Below, in pieces: positions 24,183-33,231 of a stretch of 64,000 nucleotides of DNA (positions are counted from its first letter, which is position 1; each line of letters starts with the position of its first letter). Source of the stretch: Arcobacter cloacae. Its GTDB lineage: Bacteria; Campylobacterota; Campylobacteria; Campylobacterales; Arcobacteraceae. The DNA lies in assembly GCF_013201935.1 (NCBI RefSeq), contig NZ_CP053833.1, positions 1,364,001 to 1,428,000 on the forward strand, written 5' to 3'. The notes below the pieces were generated by a model that saw only the letters and a list, made by a program, of their open reading frames with translations, made no database searches and had not been told where the DNA came from. A program made the position numbers and the translations under genes.

Positions 24183-26070
24183 TTAAAGGTAAAATTATTG
24201 AAAATTTTGCTCCTATATATTTCTTTGATTCATACTCAAACTCAATATTTGAAACGCTAATTTTACCTTTCATACTTTTAGTAATAATTTCATTACTCAT
24301 ATAAAGTCCTATTCCTGTACCTTCTACATCATTTTTAGTGGTAAAGTAAGCTTCAAATATTTTATCAATTATCTGCGTAGATACTCCTCTTGCATTGTCT
24401 TTTATCTCTAAAAATAGTTTTTTATTTTTTTTATAAACATTTATAAAAATCAATTTTTCATCTTCAAAATCTTTTTTAAGTAGTTCATCTCTTGCATTAT
24501 TTAATAGATTTATTATCACTTGAATCAACTCATTTTCATAGGTATTGATTTTTATGTTCTCTCCACTTTTGATAATCTTTATTCCATTAGAACTAAATTG
24601 AGAATTGGTTAAATTTATAACTTTATCTACAGTATCTAAAACATAAAATTCTGTTTTATTTTTATTTGGTTTATAAAAATTTCTAAAATCATCAATGGTT
24701 TGGGATAAATATTGTACAGATTTATTGATTTGTTCTAAACCATCAATTAAATTTTTATCTTCTAAAATATTTAACTCTTTTTGTAGTTTCATTCCTGTTG
24801 CTGAAGTTGAAATAGAAGATAAAGGTTGTCTCCATTGATGAGCTATATGTCCAATCATCTCTCCCATCGCTGCCATTTTTGATTTTTGAGCTATTATATT
24901 TTGCTGTCTTGTTTTTTCTAGCTGATAACTTCTAAAAATCTCTTGCAGTTTTTTTGAAAAATATATAGATATACTTAAAAGTAAAAAAATTAAAAGAAAA
25001 GCAAAAATAGTAGTTTTAAAAAGATACTCATTAAATTCTTGATCTAATTCATTTTTTTTATTATTTATAGCCTTTTGCATATCATCTTCATAAAATCCAG
25101 TTCCTATCATCCAAGACCAATTATCCAAGCCTTTTACAAAACTAATTTTTCTTATAGACTCGTTATTATCTGGTTTCTTGTTTTGAATATAACTATAAAA
25201 ACCTTCTCCATTTTTTGCAATATTTATCATATCTTCAATCACTTTTTTAACTTCTACTGTGTCATTATTTTTTATCGCATTTTGACCTATATACTCTTTT
25301 TTTATATGACTTAAATAAATAGAGTCATAATTAATAATAAAAAAATATCCATTGCTTCCAAATTTTACTTCTTTTATGTTTCTTAAAACTCTTTCTTGTA
25401 CTTCCTTTTCAAACTCTTCAACATACTCCCCCGTTCCAATAAACCAATCAAATTGTTCAAGATTTTTTACTAAACCAATTTTTTTTCTTTGAATATCTGG
25501 ATTTTTTGGATTATACCAATACCACTCATAAAAAGCTTCATTTTGTGTAGATAAAAGTCTTGTCATATCTTGAATTATATAAGCACCTTTTGCATCTTGA
25601 TGATTCCAAAAATTTTTACCTTCTAATTTTTCATTGTGTGGTAAAAGAATATTTTTCCCACTATTTTCATAGATAAAATAATATCCTCTTCCATCATTAA
25701 ATTTTATATTTCTTAGTGCATCTACAACTAATTTTTTTATCTCTTCTTCACTTTTATCTAAATTATTATTGTATATTCCCTTAATAATATTATTAGCTAT
25801 ATCAATTGCCTCTTTTAGAGTTTTTCTTAATTCTTGTTCTGTGTATTCTTGTTCTCTTTTTATATAATTATAAACTTCATAAACTCTTTGTTTTATAATC
25901 TCTTCATTTTCTTTAGTATATTCAAAACGTATTTTTTCTTTATCTTCTTCAAATGTTTTTTTATTATCTAAAAAAGATATTGTTAAAATAAAAATAGTAA
26001 TACTTAAAACAAAAATTGATGGAGTATATTTCATTATATTCAAGAATTTTTTTTCATTTTCAAAAAGCAT
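24172..26070 (-). CDS. Membrane histidine kinase with two Cache_2 sensor repeats
   Basis: About 632 residues. TM helix near 17-35; periplasmic region with two Cache repeats (about 95-215 with GRGYYFIYENSGKNILLPHN and WFIGTGEYVEEF; about 225-335 with SNGYFFIINYDS and WSWMIGTGFYEDDM); second TM about 353-375; coiled linker; dimerisation domain with the phosphoacceptor in [13 protein letters not shown] (near 412); and a HATPase domain with DNARGV and TGIGLYMSN. The start is the ATG 26068-26070, three bases inside a TTG. It is the last gene of the MCP-PAS-HD-GYP-kinase unit and shares the HQWRQP-type H-box with the kinase at 47484. Such Cache pairs commonly bind small organic acids or amines; the ligand here is unknown. 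It has no dedicated regulator beside it. Confidence 0.88.
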   Translation of the reverse strand: MLFENEKKFLNIMKYTPSIFVLSITIFILTISFLDNKKTFEEDKEKIRFEYTKENEEIIKQRVYEVYNYIKREQEYTEQELRKTLKEAIDIANNIIKGIYNNNLDKSEEEIKKLVVDALRNIKFNDGRGYYFIYENSGKNILLPHNEKLEGKNFWNHQDAKGAYIIQDMTRLLSTQNEAFYEWYWYNPKNPDIQRKKIGLVKNLEQFDWFIGTGEYVEEFEKEVQERVLRNIKEVKFGSNGYFFIINYDSIYLSHIKKEYIGQNAIKNNDTVEVKKVIEDMINIAKNGEGFYSYIQNKKPDNNESIRKISFVKGLDNWSWMIGTGFYEDDMQKAINNKKNELDQEFNEYLFKTTIFAFLLIFLLLSISIYFSKKLQEIFRSYQLEKTRQQNIIAQKSKMAAMGEMIGHIAHQWRQPLSSISTSATGMKLQKELNILEDKNLIDGLEQINKSVQYLSQTIDDFRNFYKPNKNKTEFYVLDTVDKVINLTNSQFSSNGIKIIKSGENIKINTYENELIQVIINLLNNARDELLKKDFEDEKLIFINVYKKNKKLFLEIKDNARGVSTQIIDKIFEAYFTTKNDVEGTGIGLYMSNEIITKSMKGKISVSNIEFEYESKKYIGAKFSIILPLINH

Positions 26071-26089
26071 CAAATTCCTTAAGTTAGCT

Positions 26090-28261
26090 TCAATCTTTAT
26101 ATCTATCTCTTATTTCAATAAATTTATCTATATTTTCAAAAAATAAATCTATAAGTTTTGGGTCAAAATGTTTATCTTTTTCATCTCTTAAAAGTTCAAA
26201 TATTTTCTCATCTTCCCAAGCTTTTTTATAACACCTATGGCTTCCTAAAGCATCAAAAACATCAGCAATTGCAGTTATTCTTCCATAAATATGAATCTCT
26301 TCACCTTTTAATCCTTTTGGGTAACCTGTTCCATCCCATTTTTCATGATGAGTCATTGCTACAATTGCTGCTGCTTTTAAAATCTCTCTTTTTGAGTTTT
26401 TTAATATGTTATATCCTATAACACAATGTTTTCTCATTATTTTCCATTCATTCTCATCTAATTTTCCAGGTTTATTTAAAATAGAATCAGGAATACCAAC
26501 TTTTCCTATATCATGCATAGGACTTGCTGTAAATAAAATATCACACTCTTTTTCATCTAAGCCATATAAAGTTGCTAAAAGTTTTGAATAATTAGCTACT
26601 CTTTTTACATGATTTCCTGTTTCATTACTTCTGCTTTCACCAATTTCACCCATTTTATAAATAATTTCTTTTTGTGATTCTTCTATTTCTTTATGTAATT
26701 CAATAACATCTGTTATCTCTTTTCTAATACTCATATATTCTAAAATTTCACCATTTAGATTTATAATTGGAACAACTGTTGCTAAAAAGTGATGAGTTTT
26801 CCCATCTTTGAAAATATTACTTATTTGTCCTTTCCAAATATTCCCTTTTGATAACTCTTCCCACATCTGTTCAATTTTTGAATTTTGTGAAACTCTATTT
26901 ATAAAATCATAATGCTTACCTACTAAGTCCTCTTTAGTAAAACCACTTATTTTATAAAATTCTTTATCTGCATAAGTAATAATTTTATTTTTATCCAATC
27001 TTAAAATTAAATTACTTTGTTCGATGGCATTTTCATAAAGTTTTGAAAGATTCATTACTTCTTGAAAATTATTTTGTGAAATATCATATTGAGTTTTTAA
27101 ATATTCTTTTGTTTTTTCTATTTGGGTTATATCTGTTCTTATTCCAATATACTCAACAACATCACCACTTTTATCTAAAATAGGATTTATTATAGTTTGT
27201 ACCCAATAACTACTTCCATCTTTTTTTCTATTTTTTACGATACCTTTCCAAGGAATTTTTAAATCTTTAATAGTATGCCACATCTCTTTAAATACTAAAG
27301 AGTCCATTTCTTCATGTCTTACAATATTATGAGGTTTCCCTATTAATTCCTCTTTGGTGTAACCAGAAATATTACAAAATGCTTCATTTGCATAAGTTAT
27401 TATTCCTTTTGCATTTGTTTTAGAAACTATTGAACTTCTATCTACTGTATCTTTGTATTGATTTAAAAGTTTTTTTGAAGAAATCATTTCATCTTCTATA
27501 TCTTTATTATTTATAAGAATATCAGTTTTTAAAATCAACTCTTCTATAGAGTAAGGTTTCTTTAAAATCTCTTTTACACCTAGTCTAAAAGCATCTCTAT
27601 ATAAAGAGTTATGAATAATATCACTTAAAAAGACAACTCTTATTTTCTTTTTTTCAAATATATCACTCTTATTTTCTATCAAAAAAGCATAAGAATCTAC
27701 TTGGGTTTGTAAATCCAAAAATATTAAATCTATTCTATTTTGTTCTATTAATATTTTTGCCTCTTTTAGATTATGTGTTGTTAAAATATTATAATTTCTA
27801 TTTTCTAGTATCTCTTTTAATTTTTCTATTTGGCTTAAAGAATTATCAACAATCAAAATATTTTTATTTTTATTTTTCTCTATTTGCTCTATCAACTTTG
27901 GAATTTCAGAGATTTTATATAAAAAATTTTTATCTTTATCTATAAAATCAATAATTCCTTTTTGATAAGCAATATTTTTTATATAAACATTATCTTCTGA
28001 AGTTAAAACTATTATTTTTATCAAAGAGTTTTTAAGTTCATTTATTAATTCAAGACCATTTCCATCAGGAAGATTTAAATCTAAAATAACATAATCAACT
28101 CTATTTAAAACTAAAATTTCTCTGGCTTCTTTGATACTAAAACCTACAAAAGTATTAAACCCATAATTAGAAAAAAATGTATGATTTATACTTGCCATAG
28201 AAGTTGAATTTTCTATGACTAAAATATTTAAATTTTTAGGATTAAATATAAATTTACTCAC
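26090..28261 (-). CDS. REC-REC-PAS-PAS-HD-GYP c-di-GMP phosphodiesterase
   Basis: 723 residues, no membrane helix. Receiver 1 about 11-120 (phospho-Asp near 61 in VILDLNLPDG), receiver 2 about 133-250 (Asp near 183 in LIFLDLQTQ), PAS 1 about 270-385, which looks Aer-like (VRHEEMDSLVFKEMWHTI, then WKGIVKNRKKDG), PAS 2 about 405-530, and an HD-GYP domain from about 540 with HDIGK, and HHEKWDGTGYPKGL, all ligands for a di-iron phosphodiesterase being present. It probably degrades c-di-GMP in response to kinase and redox or energy cues. It starts with GTG at 28259-28261, overlapping the stop of the PAS gene by one base. The lysine/threonine positions of receiver 2 look less canonical, so it may be pseudo-receiver-like. 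Confidence 0.9.
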   Translation of the reverse strand: MSKFIFNPKNLNILVIENSTSMASINHTFFSNYGFNTFVGFSIKEAREILVLNRVDYVILDLNLPDGNGLELINELKNSLIKIIVLTSEDNVYIKNIAYQKGIIDFIDKDKNFLYKISEIPKLIEQIEKNKNKNILIVDNSLSQIEKLKEILENRNYNILTTHNLKEAKILIEQNRIDLIFLDLQTQVDSYAFLIENKSDIFEKKKIRVVFLSDIIHNSLYRDAFRLGVKEILKKPYSIEELILKTDILINNKDIEDEMISSKKLLNQYKDTVDRSSIVSKTNAKGIITYANEAFCNISGYTKEELIGKPHNIVRHEEMDSLVFKEMWHTIKDLKIPWKGIVKNRKKDGSSYWVQTIINPILDKSGDVVEYIGIRTDITQIEKTKEYLKTQYDISQNNFQEVMNLSKLYENAIEQSNLILRLDKNKIITYADKEFYKISGFTKEDLVGKHYDFINRVSQNSKIEQMWEELSKGNIWKGQISNIFKDGKTHHFLATVVPIINLNGEILEYMSIRKEITDVIELHKEIEESQKEIIYKMGEIGESRSNETGNHVKRVANYSKLLATLYGLDEKECDILFTASPMHDIGKVGIPDSILNKPGKLDENEWKIMRKHCVIGYNILKNSKREILKAAAIVAMTHHEKWDGTGYPKGLKGEEIHIYGRITAIADVFDALGSHRCYKKAWEDEKIFELLRDEKDKHFDPKLIDLFFENIDKFIEIRDRYKD

Positions 28262-28662
28262 TATCTCTCTTCACTTCTCCAAACATCATAAAGAATTTCA
28301 GCTTTTTTTATCTCTTCAGGAGTTGCTCTTTTTCTACAAGACAAGTACCCTTTTGTTCCATCACAACTCTCAAATGGATATACTGTTGCAAATACCCAGT
28401 AATATCCTCCACTTTTTGTAGCATTTTTTACATATCCTGTCCATGTCTCACCTTTTTGCACTGTATCCCACAAAGACTTAAATGCTTTTTTTGGCATATC
28501 TTTATGTCTTACCATACTATGTGGTTGTCCTAGCAATTCATCCAATGTATATTCTGCTATTTTACAAAAATCCTCATTTGCAAATCTTATTATTCCTTTT
28601 ACATCTGTTTCACTAACTAAAAATGTATTTTTATCTAATACTGTTTCTTTATTCATAGACAT
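28261..28662 (-). CDS. Single-domain Aer/CetB-like PAS protein
   Basis: 133 residues, one PAS domain. Hallmarks of the FAD-binding Aer/CetB group are NEDFCKIAEYTLDELLGQPH, MVRHKDMPKKAFKSLW, then WTGYVKNATKSGGYYWV. In Campylobacter, CetB-type PAS proteins work with the chemoreceptor CetA in energy taxis. Here the gene lies 12 nt downstream of a soluble chemoreceptor gene and overlaps the HD-GYP gene by one base, so it could relay redox state to either. FAD binding is inferred from family resemblance. Confidence 0.82.
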   Translation of the reverse strand: MSMNKETVLDKNTFLVSETDVKGIIRFANEDFCKIAEYTLDELLGQPHSMVRHKDMPKKAFKSLWDTVQKGETWTGYVKNATKSGGYYWVFATVYPFESCDGTKGYLSCRKRATPEEIKKAEILYDVWRSEER

Positions 28663-28674
28663 CTTTTTATCCTT

Positions 28675-29910
28675 TTAGTTAAATTTTTTTGTTTTTGCAT
28701 CTGTTAGTAATTCATGGGCTAATTGTGACACTTCTTGTGCAATTACTTTTATTTGGTTTGATTCATTTGCATTTTCTTGTGTTACTCTATCTAGCATATT
28801 AACAGCATCATTAATTTGTTCAATTCCTGTCATTTGTTCTTTTGAAGCTTTTGAAACATCTTCTATTATATGGATTGTTTCAGAGATATTTTTATTTAAT
28901 TCTTTATATCCTTCTATCATATCAGATGAAACATTTTTTCCATCATTAGCTTTTGAAGTTGCTTCAAATACAAGATTTTTAATTTCACGAGCAGCATCAG
29001 CACTTCTATTAGCTAAGTTTCGCACTTCAGCAGCAACAACCGCAAAACCACGTCCAGCTTCACCAGCAGTTGCTGCTTCAACAGCTGCATTTAAAGAAAG
29101 AATATTAGTTTGGAATGCAATTTGATCAATAACAGTAATAGCTTCATTAATTGCATTAACTTTTTCATTGATTTCATCCATAGAAACAGCAGTTTTAGAG
29201 GCTAATTGTTCCCCTGTAAAAACAGATTTTTTAACAGTTTGACCTAAAGTTGCCATTTTAACAGCATTTTCAGCATTATTTCTAGTAATACTAGTAATCT
29301 CCTCAAGAGCAGCAGCTGTTTGTTCAAGGGAAGCTGCTTGTTCATTTGCTTTTGAGGCTAGGTTATTCATTGAGGAGTTCATTATATTTGCGTTCTGTTC
29401 TAAAGTTTCACCATTTTGGAAGTTTATTTTTGCATTTTGATTTAATGCAGTTCCTAGTTTATTAATACTTTCCATTAAAAGTTTCATCTCATCTTTATAT
29501 TTATCTATAACTTTTATACTATCTGTAAAATCATCATTTGTATAACTACTAACTACTCTTAATATTCTTTTTGTAGAATCATCAATACTTGTAAGCATTT
29601 TATTTAAAGTTATTTTCAAAGTAGAAATAGTTGGAGTTGTAGTTGAAGAATTTATACGACAAGAAAAAATACCTTGGTCAACCTTATCAGCTGTAAGGAC
29701 AATTTCTCCTAAAACTCTCATATCCTCTTTATTTCTAGTATCAACTGCTTTTATTTCTTCATTCCATCTTTTTAGCATTTCATCAAGTTTTTTATTTCCA
29801 GTGGATTCTATGTAATCAAACTCATTTTTTTCATAAGAGATAAATTTTACAAATTGATTGAAGTAGTTATCAATTAGTTCTAATTCTTTATTTGAAATTG
29901 TTCCGAACAT
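28675..29910 (-). CDS. Soluble methyl-accepting chemotaxis protein
   Basis: 411 residues with no transmembrane segment and no recognised ligand-binding domain. The N-terminal 160 residues look helical and could be HAMP-like; the rest is a coiled-coil signalling domain with the conserved hairpin tip ([20 protein letters not shown] then [15 protein letters not shown]). Its strong Shine-Dalgarno (AAAGGAG) and the repeat-bearing promoter at 29938-29973 make it first of a four-gene unit (MCP, PAS, HD-GYP, kinase). A cytoplasmic receptor followed by an Aer/CetB-like PAS protein suggests a split energy-taxis receptor, but unlike CetA it has no membrane hairpin. Confidence 0.9.
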   Translation of the reverse strand: MFGTISNKELELIDNYFNQFVKFISYEKNEFDYIESTGNKKLDEMLKRWNEEIKAVDTRNKEDMRVLGEIVLTADKVDQGIFSCRINSSTTTPTISTLKITLNKMLTSIDDSTKRILRVVSSYTNDDFTDSIKVIDKYKDEMKLLMESINKLGTALNQNAKINFQNGETLEQNANIMNSSMNNLASKANEQAASLEQTAAALEEITSITRNNAENAVKMATLGQTVKKSVFTGEQLASKTAVSMDEINEKVNAINEAITVIDQIAFQTNILSLNAAVEAATAGEAGRGFAVVAAEVRNLANRSADAAREIKNLVFEATSKANDGKNVSSDMIEGYKELNKNISETIHIIEDVSKASKEQMTGIEQINDAVNMLDRVTQENANESNQIKVIAQEVSQLAHELLTDAKTKKFN

Positions 29911-29937
29911 AAAACTCCTTTTATTATTTATTCTAAA

Positions 29938-29973
29938 ATATTACATAAAAAGAGTGATGTTTTTGTGAGTTTA
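29938..29973 (-). promoter_or_regulatory. Promoter with 11-nt-phased direct repeat, MCP operon
   Basis: On the plus strand two 8-mers, GTGATGTT (29954-29961) and GTGAGTTT (29965-29972), begin 11 nt apart. On the minus strand, which is the transcribed direction, they lie 10 nt upstream of TAATAT (29938-29943), which can serve as a -10. A second hexamer, TAGAAT (29930-29935), is an alternative. The 36-nt block matches the one upstream of the hybrid kinase (37795-37830) at 28 positions. Spacing and phasing match a PhoB/OmpR-type activator site. Confidence 0.6.
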
Positions 29974-29979
29974 GGAAAA

Positions 29980-31587
29980 TTATCTTATTAAAATCTCAGC
30001 AGAAGAATAATTTGGTATTTTTATCTTAAATTTTAGTCCTTGATTTATATTTTTTACACCTATTTTTCCATTTAAATTTTGTTCTATAATTATTTTACTC
30101 ATATATAATCCTACACCTGTTCCATTAGAATCTTGTTTTGTAGTAAAATATGGCTCAAATATTCTTTTTAGAATATCAATATCTTTTATACCTCCACCAT
30201 TATCTTCAATTGTTAAAATAGTTGAAGAGCTAGTTTTTTTTGCACAAATTACAATTTCTCCATCTTTTATATTATTCTCTAAAATAGCATCTTTTGCATT
30301 TAATAAAATATTTATTATTGCTTGATGAAGCTGATTTTCTAAACAAACTAAAAATATAGAATCACAAATATCTATATTTACTTTTATTTTATTTAGTTTT
30401 AATTCATATTGAATCAAAGAAATTATTTTAGAAATAGTATCTTTTAGATTTATTTGTTTAAAATCCTCTTTTGGTTTATAAAAATTTTTAAAATCATCAA
30501 TAGTATTTGACATAAATGTCAATTGTTTATTTATTCTTTGCATCCATTTATTAAGATAATTTTTATTTAAACTAAAATTTTCAAATTGATTTATCAAACC
30601 AATACAAAGAAAAGATAAAGTATTTAAAGGTTGCCTCCAATTATGTGCAATTGCCCCTATCATCTCACCCATTGCTGCCATTTTTGATTGTTGTAAAAGG
30701 ATTTTTTCTTGATTTCTTTGTTTCTCTACTTCTTCTTTTACTTTTTTTTCTAATTTTTGCTGTAAAATTTTTTCTTGAGTTATTACTTCAAAAGTACATA
30801 CAAATCCATCATTGTTTTTTACTATTTTATTTCTAAACCAATCTTTTATTCCATTATTTTCAAAATAAAACTCTAACATTTTTGATTCACCACTTAAAAC
30901 AACTCTTTTATAATTATCAAAAAGAGTTTCACCATTTAATGAATCTAAAGGTTCGAAATTTCCACTATGAACTTTTGATAATTTTTGACCAATAATTTGT
31001 TCTTCATTTAAATTTACTATTCTACAAGCCTCTTTATTTGCCATAGTAAAAATAAAATCAACAATTTCACCTTTTTCATCATAATATGATTCTAAGGCAA
31101 GTATTCCACTTAATGAGCTATCTAAAATTGCTTTTAATTCATTATTTTTTCTAAGTAAATCTTCTTCTGCAATTTTTTGAGATGTTATATCATTATGAAC
31201 ACCTATCATACGAATAGGTTTTCCATCTTTATCTTTAATAATACTACCTCTACATCTAACCCAAACCGTATGCCCATTTTTATGTTTATATCTTACTATT
31301 TGATCATAAGGATGAGTTATATCAGAATAATGTTTTTTGAAATTTTCAGTAGCTTTTTTTAAATCTTCATCAAAAATCAACTCTTGCCATTGGGAAACTA
31401 AATGCTCTTTTTCATTTGCTTCATATCCTAAAACTTTCCAAAATTTAGGACTCATCCACTCATTTTGTGAATTTTCTAAATCCCAATACCAAACTCCATC
31501 TAAAGAGTTTTTTTCCAAGAAATCAAAAATTGTAGAGTCTTTATTTATTTTTTCATATAACTCTTTTTTCAAATAGTGTTCTTGCAT
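29980..31587 (-). CDS. Cytoplasmic PAS-PAS histidine kinase
   Basis: 535 residues, no membrane helix. PAS 1 about 25-140 (GVWYWDLENSQNEWMSPKFW, then RMIGVHNDITSQK), PAS 2 about 150-270, coiled linker, H-box GAIAHNWRQPLNTLS, and HATPase with DNGGGIKD and TGVGLYMSKII. It resembles the kinases at 24172 and 47484 in its catalytic part. It is the last gene of the unit hybrid kinase, REC-GGDEF, OmpR regulator, kinase; the regulator gene is 21 nt upstream, so it is the natural partner. As a soluble sensor it should read an internal cue. Confidence 0.88.
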   Translation of the reverse strand: MQEHYLKKELYEKINKDSTIFDFLEKNSLDGVWYWDLENSQNEWMSPKFWKVLGYEANEKEHLVSQWQELIFDEDLKKATENFKKHYSDITHPYDQIVRYKHKNGHTVWVRCRGSIIKDKDGKPIRMIGVHNDITSQKIAEEDLLRKNNELKAILDSSLSGILALESYYDEKGEIVDFIFTMANKEACRIVNLNEEQIIGQKLSKVHSGNFEPLDSLNGETLFDNYKRVVLSGESKMLEFYFENNGIKDWFRNKIVKNNDGFVCTFEVITQEKILQQKLEKKVKEEVEKQRNQEKILLQQSKMAAMGEMIGAIAHNWRQPLNTLSFLCIGLINQFENFSLNKNYLNKWMQRINKQLTFMSNTIDDFKNFYKPKEDFKQINLKDTISKIISLIQYELKLNKIKVNIDICDSIFLVCLENQLHQAIINILLNAKDAILENNIKDGEIVICAKKTSSSTILTIEDNGGGIKDIDILKRIFEPYFTTKQDSNGTGVGLYMSKIIIEQNLNGKIGVKNINQGLKFKIKIPNYSSAEILIR

Positions 31588-31608
31588 TTTTTTTCTTTCT
31601 AAATTTAG

Positions 31609-32283
31609 TTATATATTGATTCTATAGCCTATTTTAGGCACATTTTCTATAATATCTTGAACTAACTTTTTTCTAATATTTTTAACTAATGTTCGTAAAC
31701 TTGTACTTGACATAACATCATCACACCAAACTACTCGTTCAATTACTGAATAAGGAACAACTGAACCTCTTTTTTTTATTAAAAGTTTCATGAACTCTAA
31801 TTCTTTCATCGTAAGTTTAACAACACTCTCTTCAAATTTAAGTTCGCAATTATCTATATCTAAAGTAATTGATGAATTAAGAGTAATATCTTTATTTAAA
31901 TATTCATTATTTTGATGTTGGAATACTTTTTGTAAAATATATTGAATATCTTCAAATTTCATAGGTTTTAAAATATAACCCTGTACATTACAATTTGAAG
32001 CTTTAAAAAGTGTATCTGTATCTGAACGGGCTGAAATTATAATAATTGGTACAGTATAATCCATTTCTCGTATCTTAATTATAGTTTCAAGACCATTTAA
32101 TTTAGGAATATTAATATCACATAAAATCGCATCAATTTTATTATTTTTAAATATTTCTATAGCTTCATAACCATTTGTTGCACTAAATACACTTGAAAAT
32201 TTTGATTGAAAAATTTCAACCATAAGCTCTAATGTTTCTGTTTCATCTTCAATAATCAAAATATTTTGTTTAAGAAAAACCAT
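31609..32283 (-). CDS. OmpR/PhoB-family response regulator
   Basis: 224 residues: receiver domain about 5-118 with phospho-Asp56 in DAILCDINIP, Thr/Ser in IIISARS and Lys in YILKPMKF; then a winged-helix DNA-binding domain about 130-224 with LTMKELEFMKLLIKKRGSVV and the recognition-helix region SSTSLRTLVKNIRKKL. It is the only DNA-binding regulator encoded in the 24-40 kb signalling island. It lies between the REC-GGDEF gene and the soluble kinase in one unit. It is the best candidate to bind the phased repeats at 29954-29972 and 37811-37829, which would make the island autoregulated; that is inference. Confidence 0.92.
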   Translation of the reverse strand: MVFLKQNILIIEDETETLELMVEIFQSKFSSVFSATNGYEAIEIFKNNKIDAILCDINIPKLNGLETIIKIREMDYTVPIIIISARSDTDTLFKASNCNVQGYILKPMKFEDIQYILQKVFQHQNNEYLNKDITLNSSITLDIDNCELKFEESVVKLTMKELEFMKLLIKKRGSVVPYSVIERVVWCDDVMSSTSLRTLVKNIRKKLVQDIIENVPKIGYRINI

Positions 32284-32301
32284 ATATTCCTTTCAAATTA
32301 T

Positions 32302-33231
32302 CTAAATTTTTTCTACACCTACAATATTTCTACCACTTTTTTTTGCTTCATAAAGTAGATCATCTGTTTGTTTATATATCTCATCAATATTTTTTATATC
32401 TCTTGCATGTCTACAAATAAGTCCTAACGAAGCGGTTACATATTTACTTGAACTATTATATTTATGCTCTATTTTTAGATTTTCTATACTATTTTTTAAT
32501 ATATTTGCAAACTCTAATGCTTTTTGTTTATCTTCTGATTTATAAATAATTCCAAACTCTTCTCCACCTAATCTAAAACACATATCATCAACTCTTTTTA
32601 GACTACTTTTCAAACAATCTGCAAACTTTATCAATACTTCATCACCCATTTGATGACCATAATTATCATTGTATTGTTTAAAATGGTCTATATCTATTAA
32701 TAAAAAACAAATTAATTCATCATTTCTTTTTGCACTATTTATTATTTTTGGAAAAATATCATTAAAATGTCTTCTATTATAAACATTTGTAAGTCCATCT
32801 GTAATACTTATTTTCTCTATCATTAATATATATTTTTCTAGTTCTATTTGTTTAAGATGTAAATTAATATGAGCTTTTACTCTAGCTAAAATAGTTGTTG
32901 GATTAAAAGGTTTAGTAATATAATCAACAGCACCCATTAAAAATCCTTTCTCTTCGTCACAAGCATCACTATTTGCTGTAACAAAAATAACAGGAATATC
33001 TTTTGATTTTTCACTGTTTTTCAATATTTTACAAACCTCATACCCATCTAGTTCAGGCATAACAATATCTAATAAAACAAGGTCTATATTACTGTTTTCA
33101 ACAATTTCTAAAGCTTTTTTACCACTTTTTGCTATTTTAATATGGTACTTATTTTTTAATATTTCAGATAAAATGGTCAAATTAACCTGCATATCATCCA
33201 CTATTAAAATAGTAGGTTTAAAATCTGTCAT
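32302..33231 (-). CDS. REC-GGDEF response regulator (diguanylate cyclase)
   Basis: About 309 residues: receiver (about 8-120, phospho-Asp in LVLLDIVMPELDGYE), then GGDEF domain with DGLTNVYNRRHFN, LIDIDHFKQYNDNYGHQMGD and the active-site GGEEF. The I-site RVDD lies five residues before the motif, so product inhibition is likely. This is the PleD/WspR-like format with one receiver, activated by phosphorylation and dimerisation. The start is the ATG 33229-33231, which overlaps the hybrid kinase stop in an ATGA arrangement; a TTG at 33240 is a weaker alternative. The hybrid kinase, with its own Hpt domain, is the likely phosphate donor. Confidence 0.9.
   Translation of the reverse strand: MTDFKPTILIVDDMQVNLTILSEILKNKYHIKIAKSGKKALEIVENSNIDLVLLDIVMPELDGYEVCKILKNSEKSKDIPVIFVTANSDACDEEKGFLMGAVDYITKPFNPTTILARVKAHINLHLKQIELEKYILMIEKISITDGLTNVYNRRHFNDIFPKIINSAKRNDELICFLLIDIDHFKQYNDNYGHQMGDEVLIKFADCLKSSLKRVDDMCFRLGGEEFGIIYKSEDKQKALEFANILKNSIENLKIEHKYNSSSKYVTASLGLICRHARDIKNIDEIYKQTDDLLYEAKKSGRNIVGVEKI

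Noticed and set aside
29941-29979. sigma-54 or sigma-28 flagellar promoter upstream of the soluble chemoreceptor
   Set aside because: I looked for GG-N10-GC and TAAA-N15-GCCGATAA patterns and found neither; the direct repeat and -10-like hexamer explain the region better.
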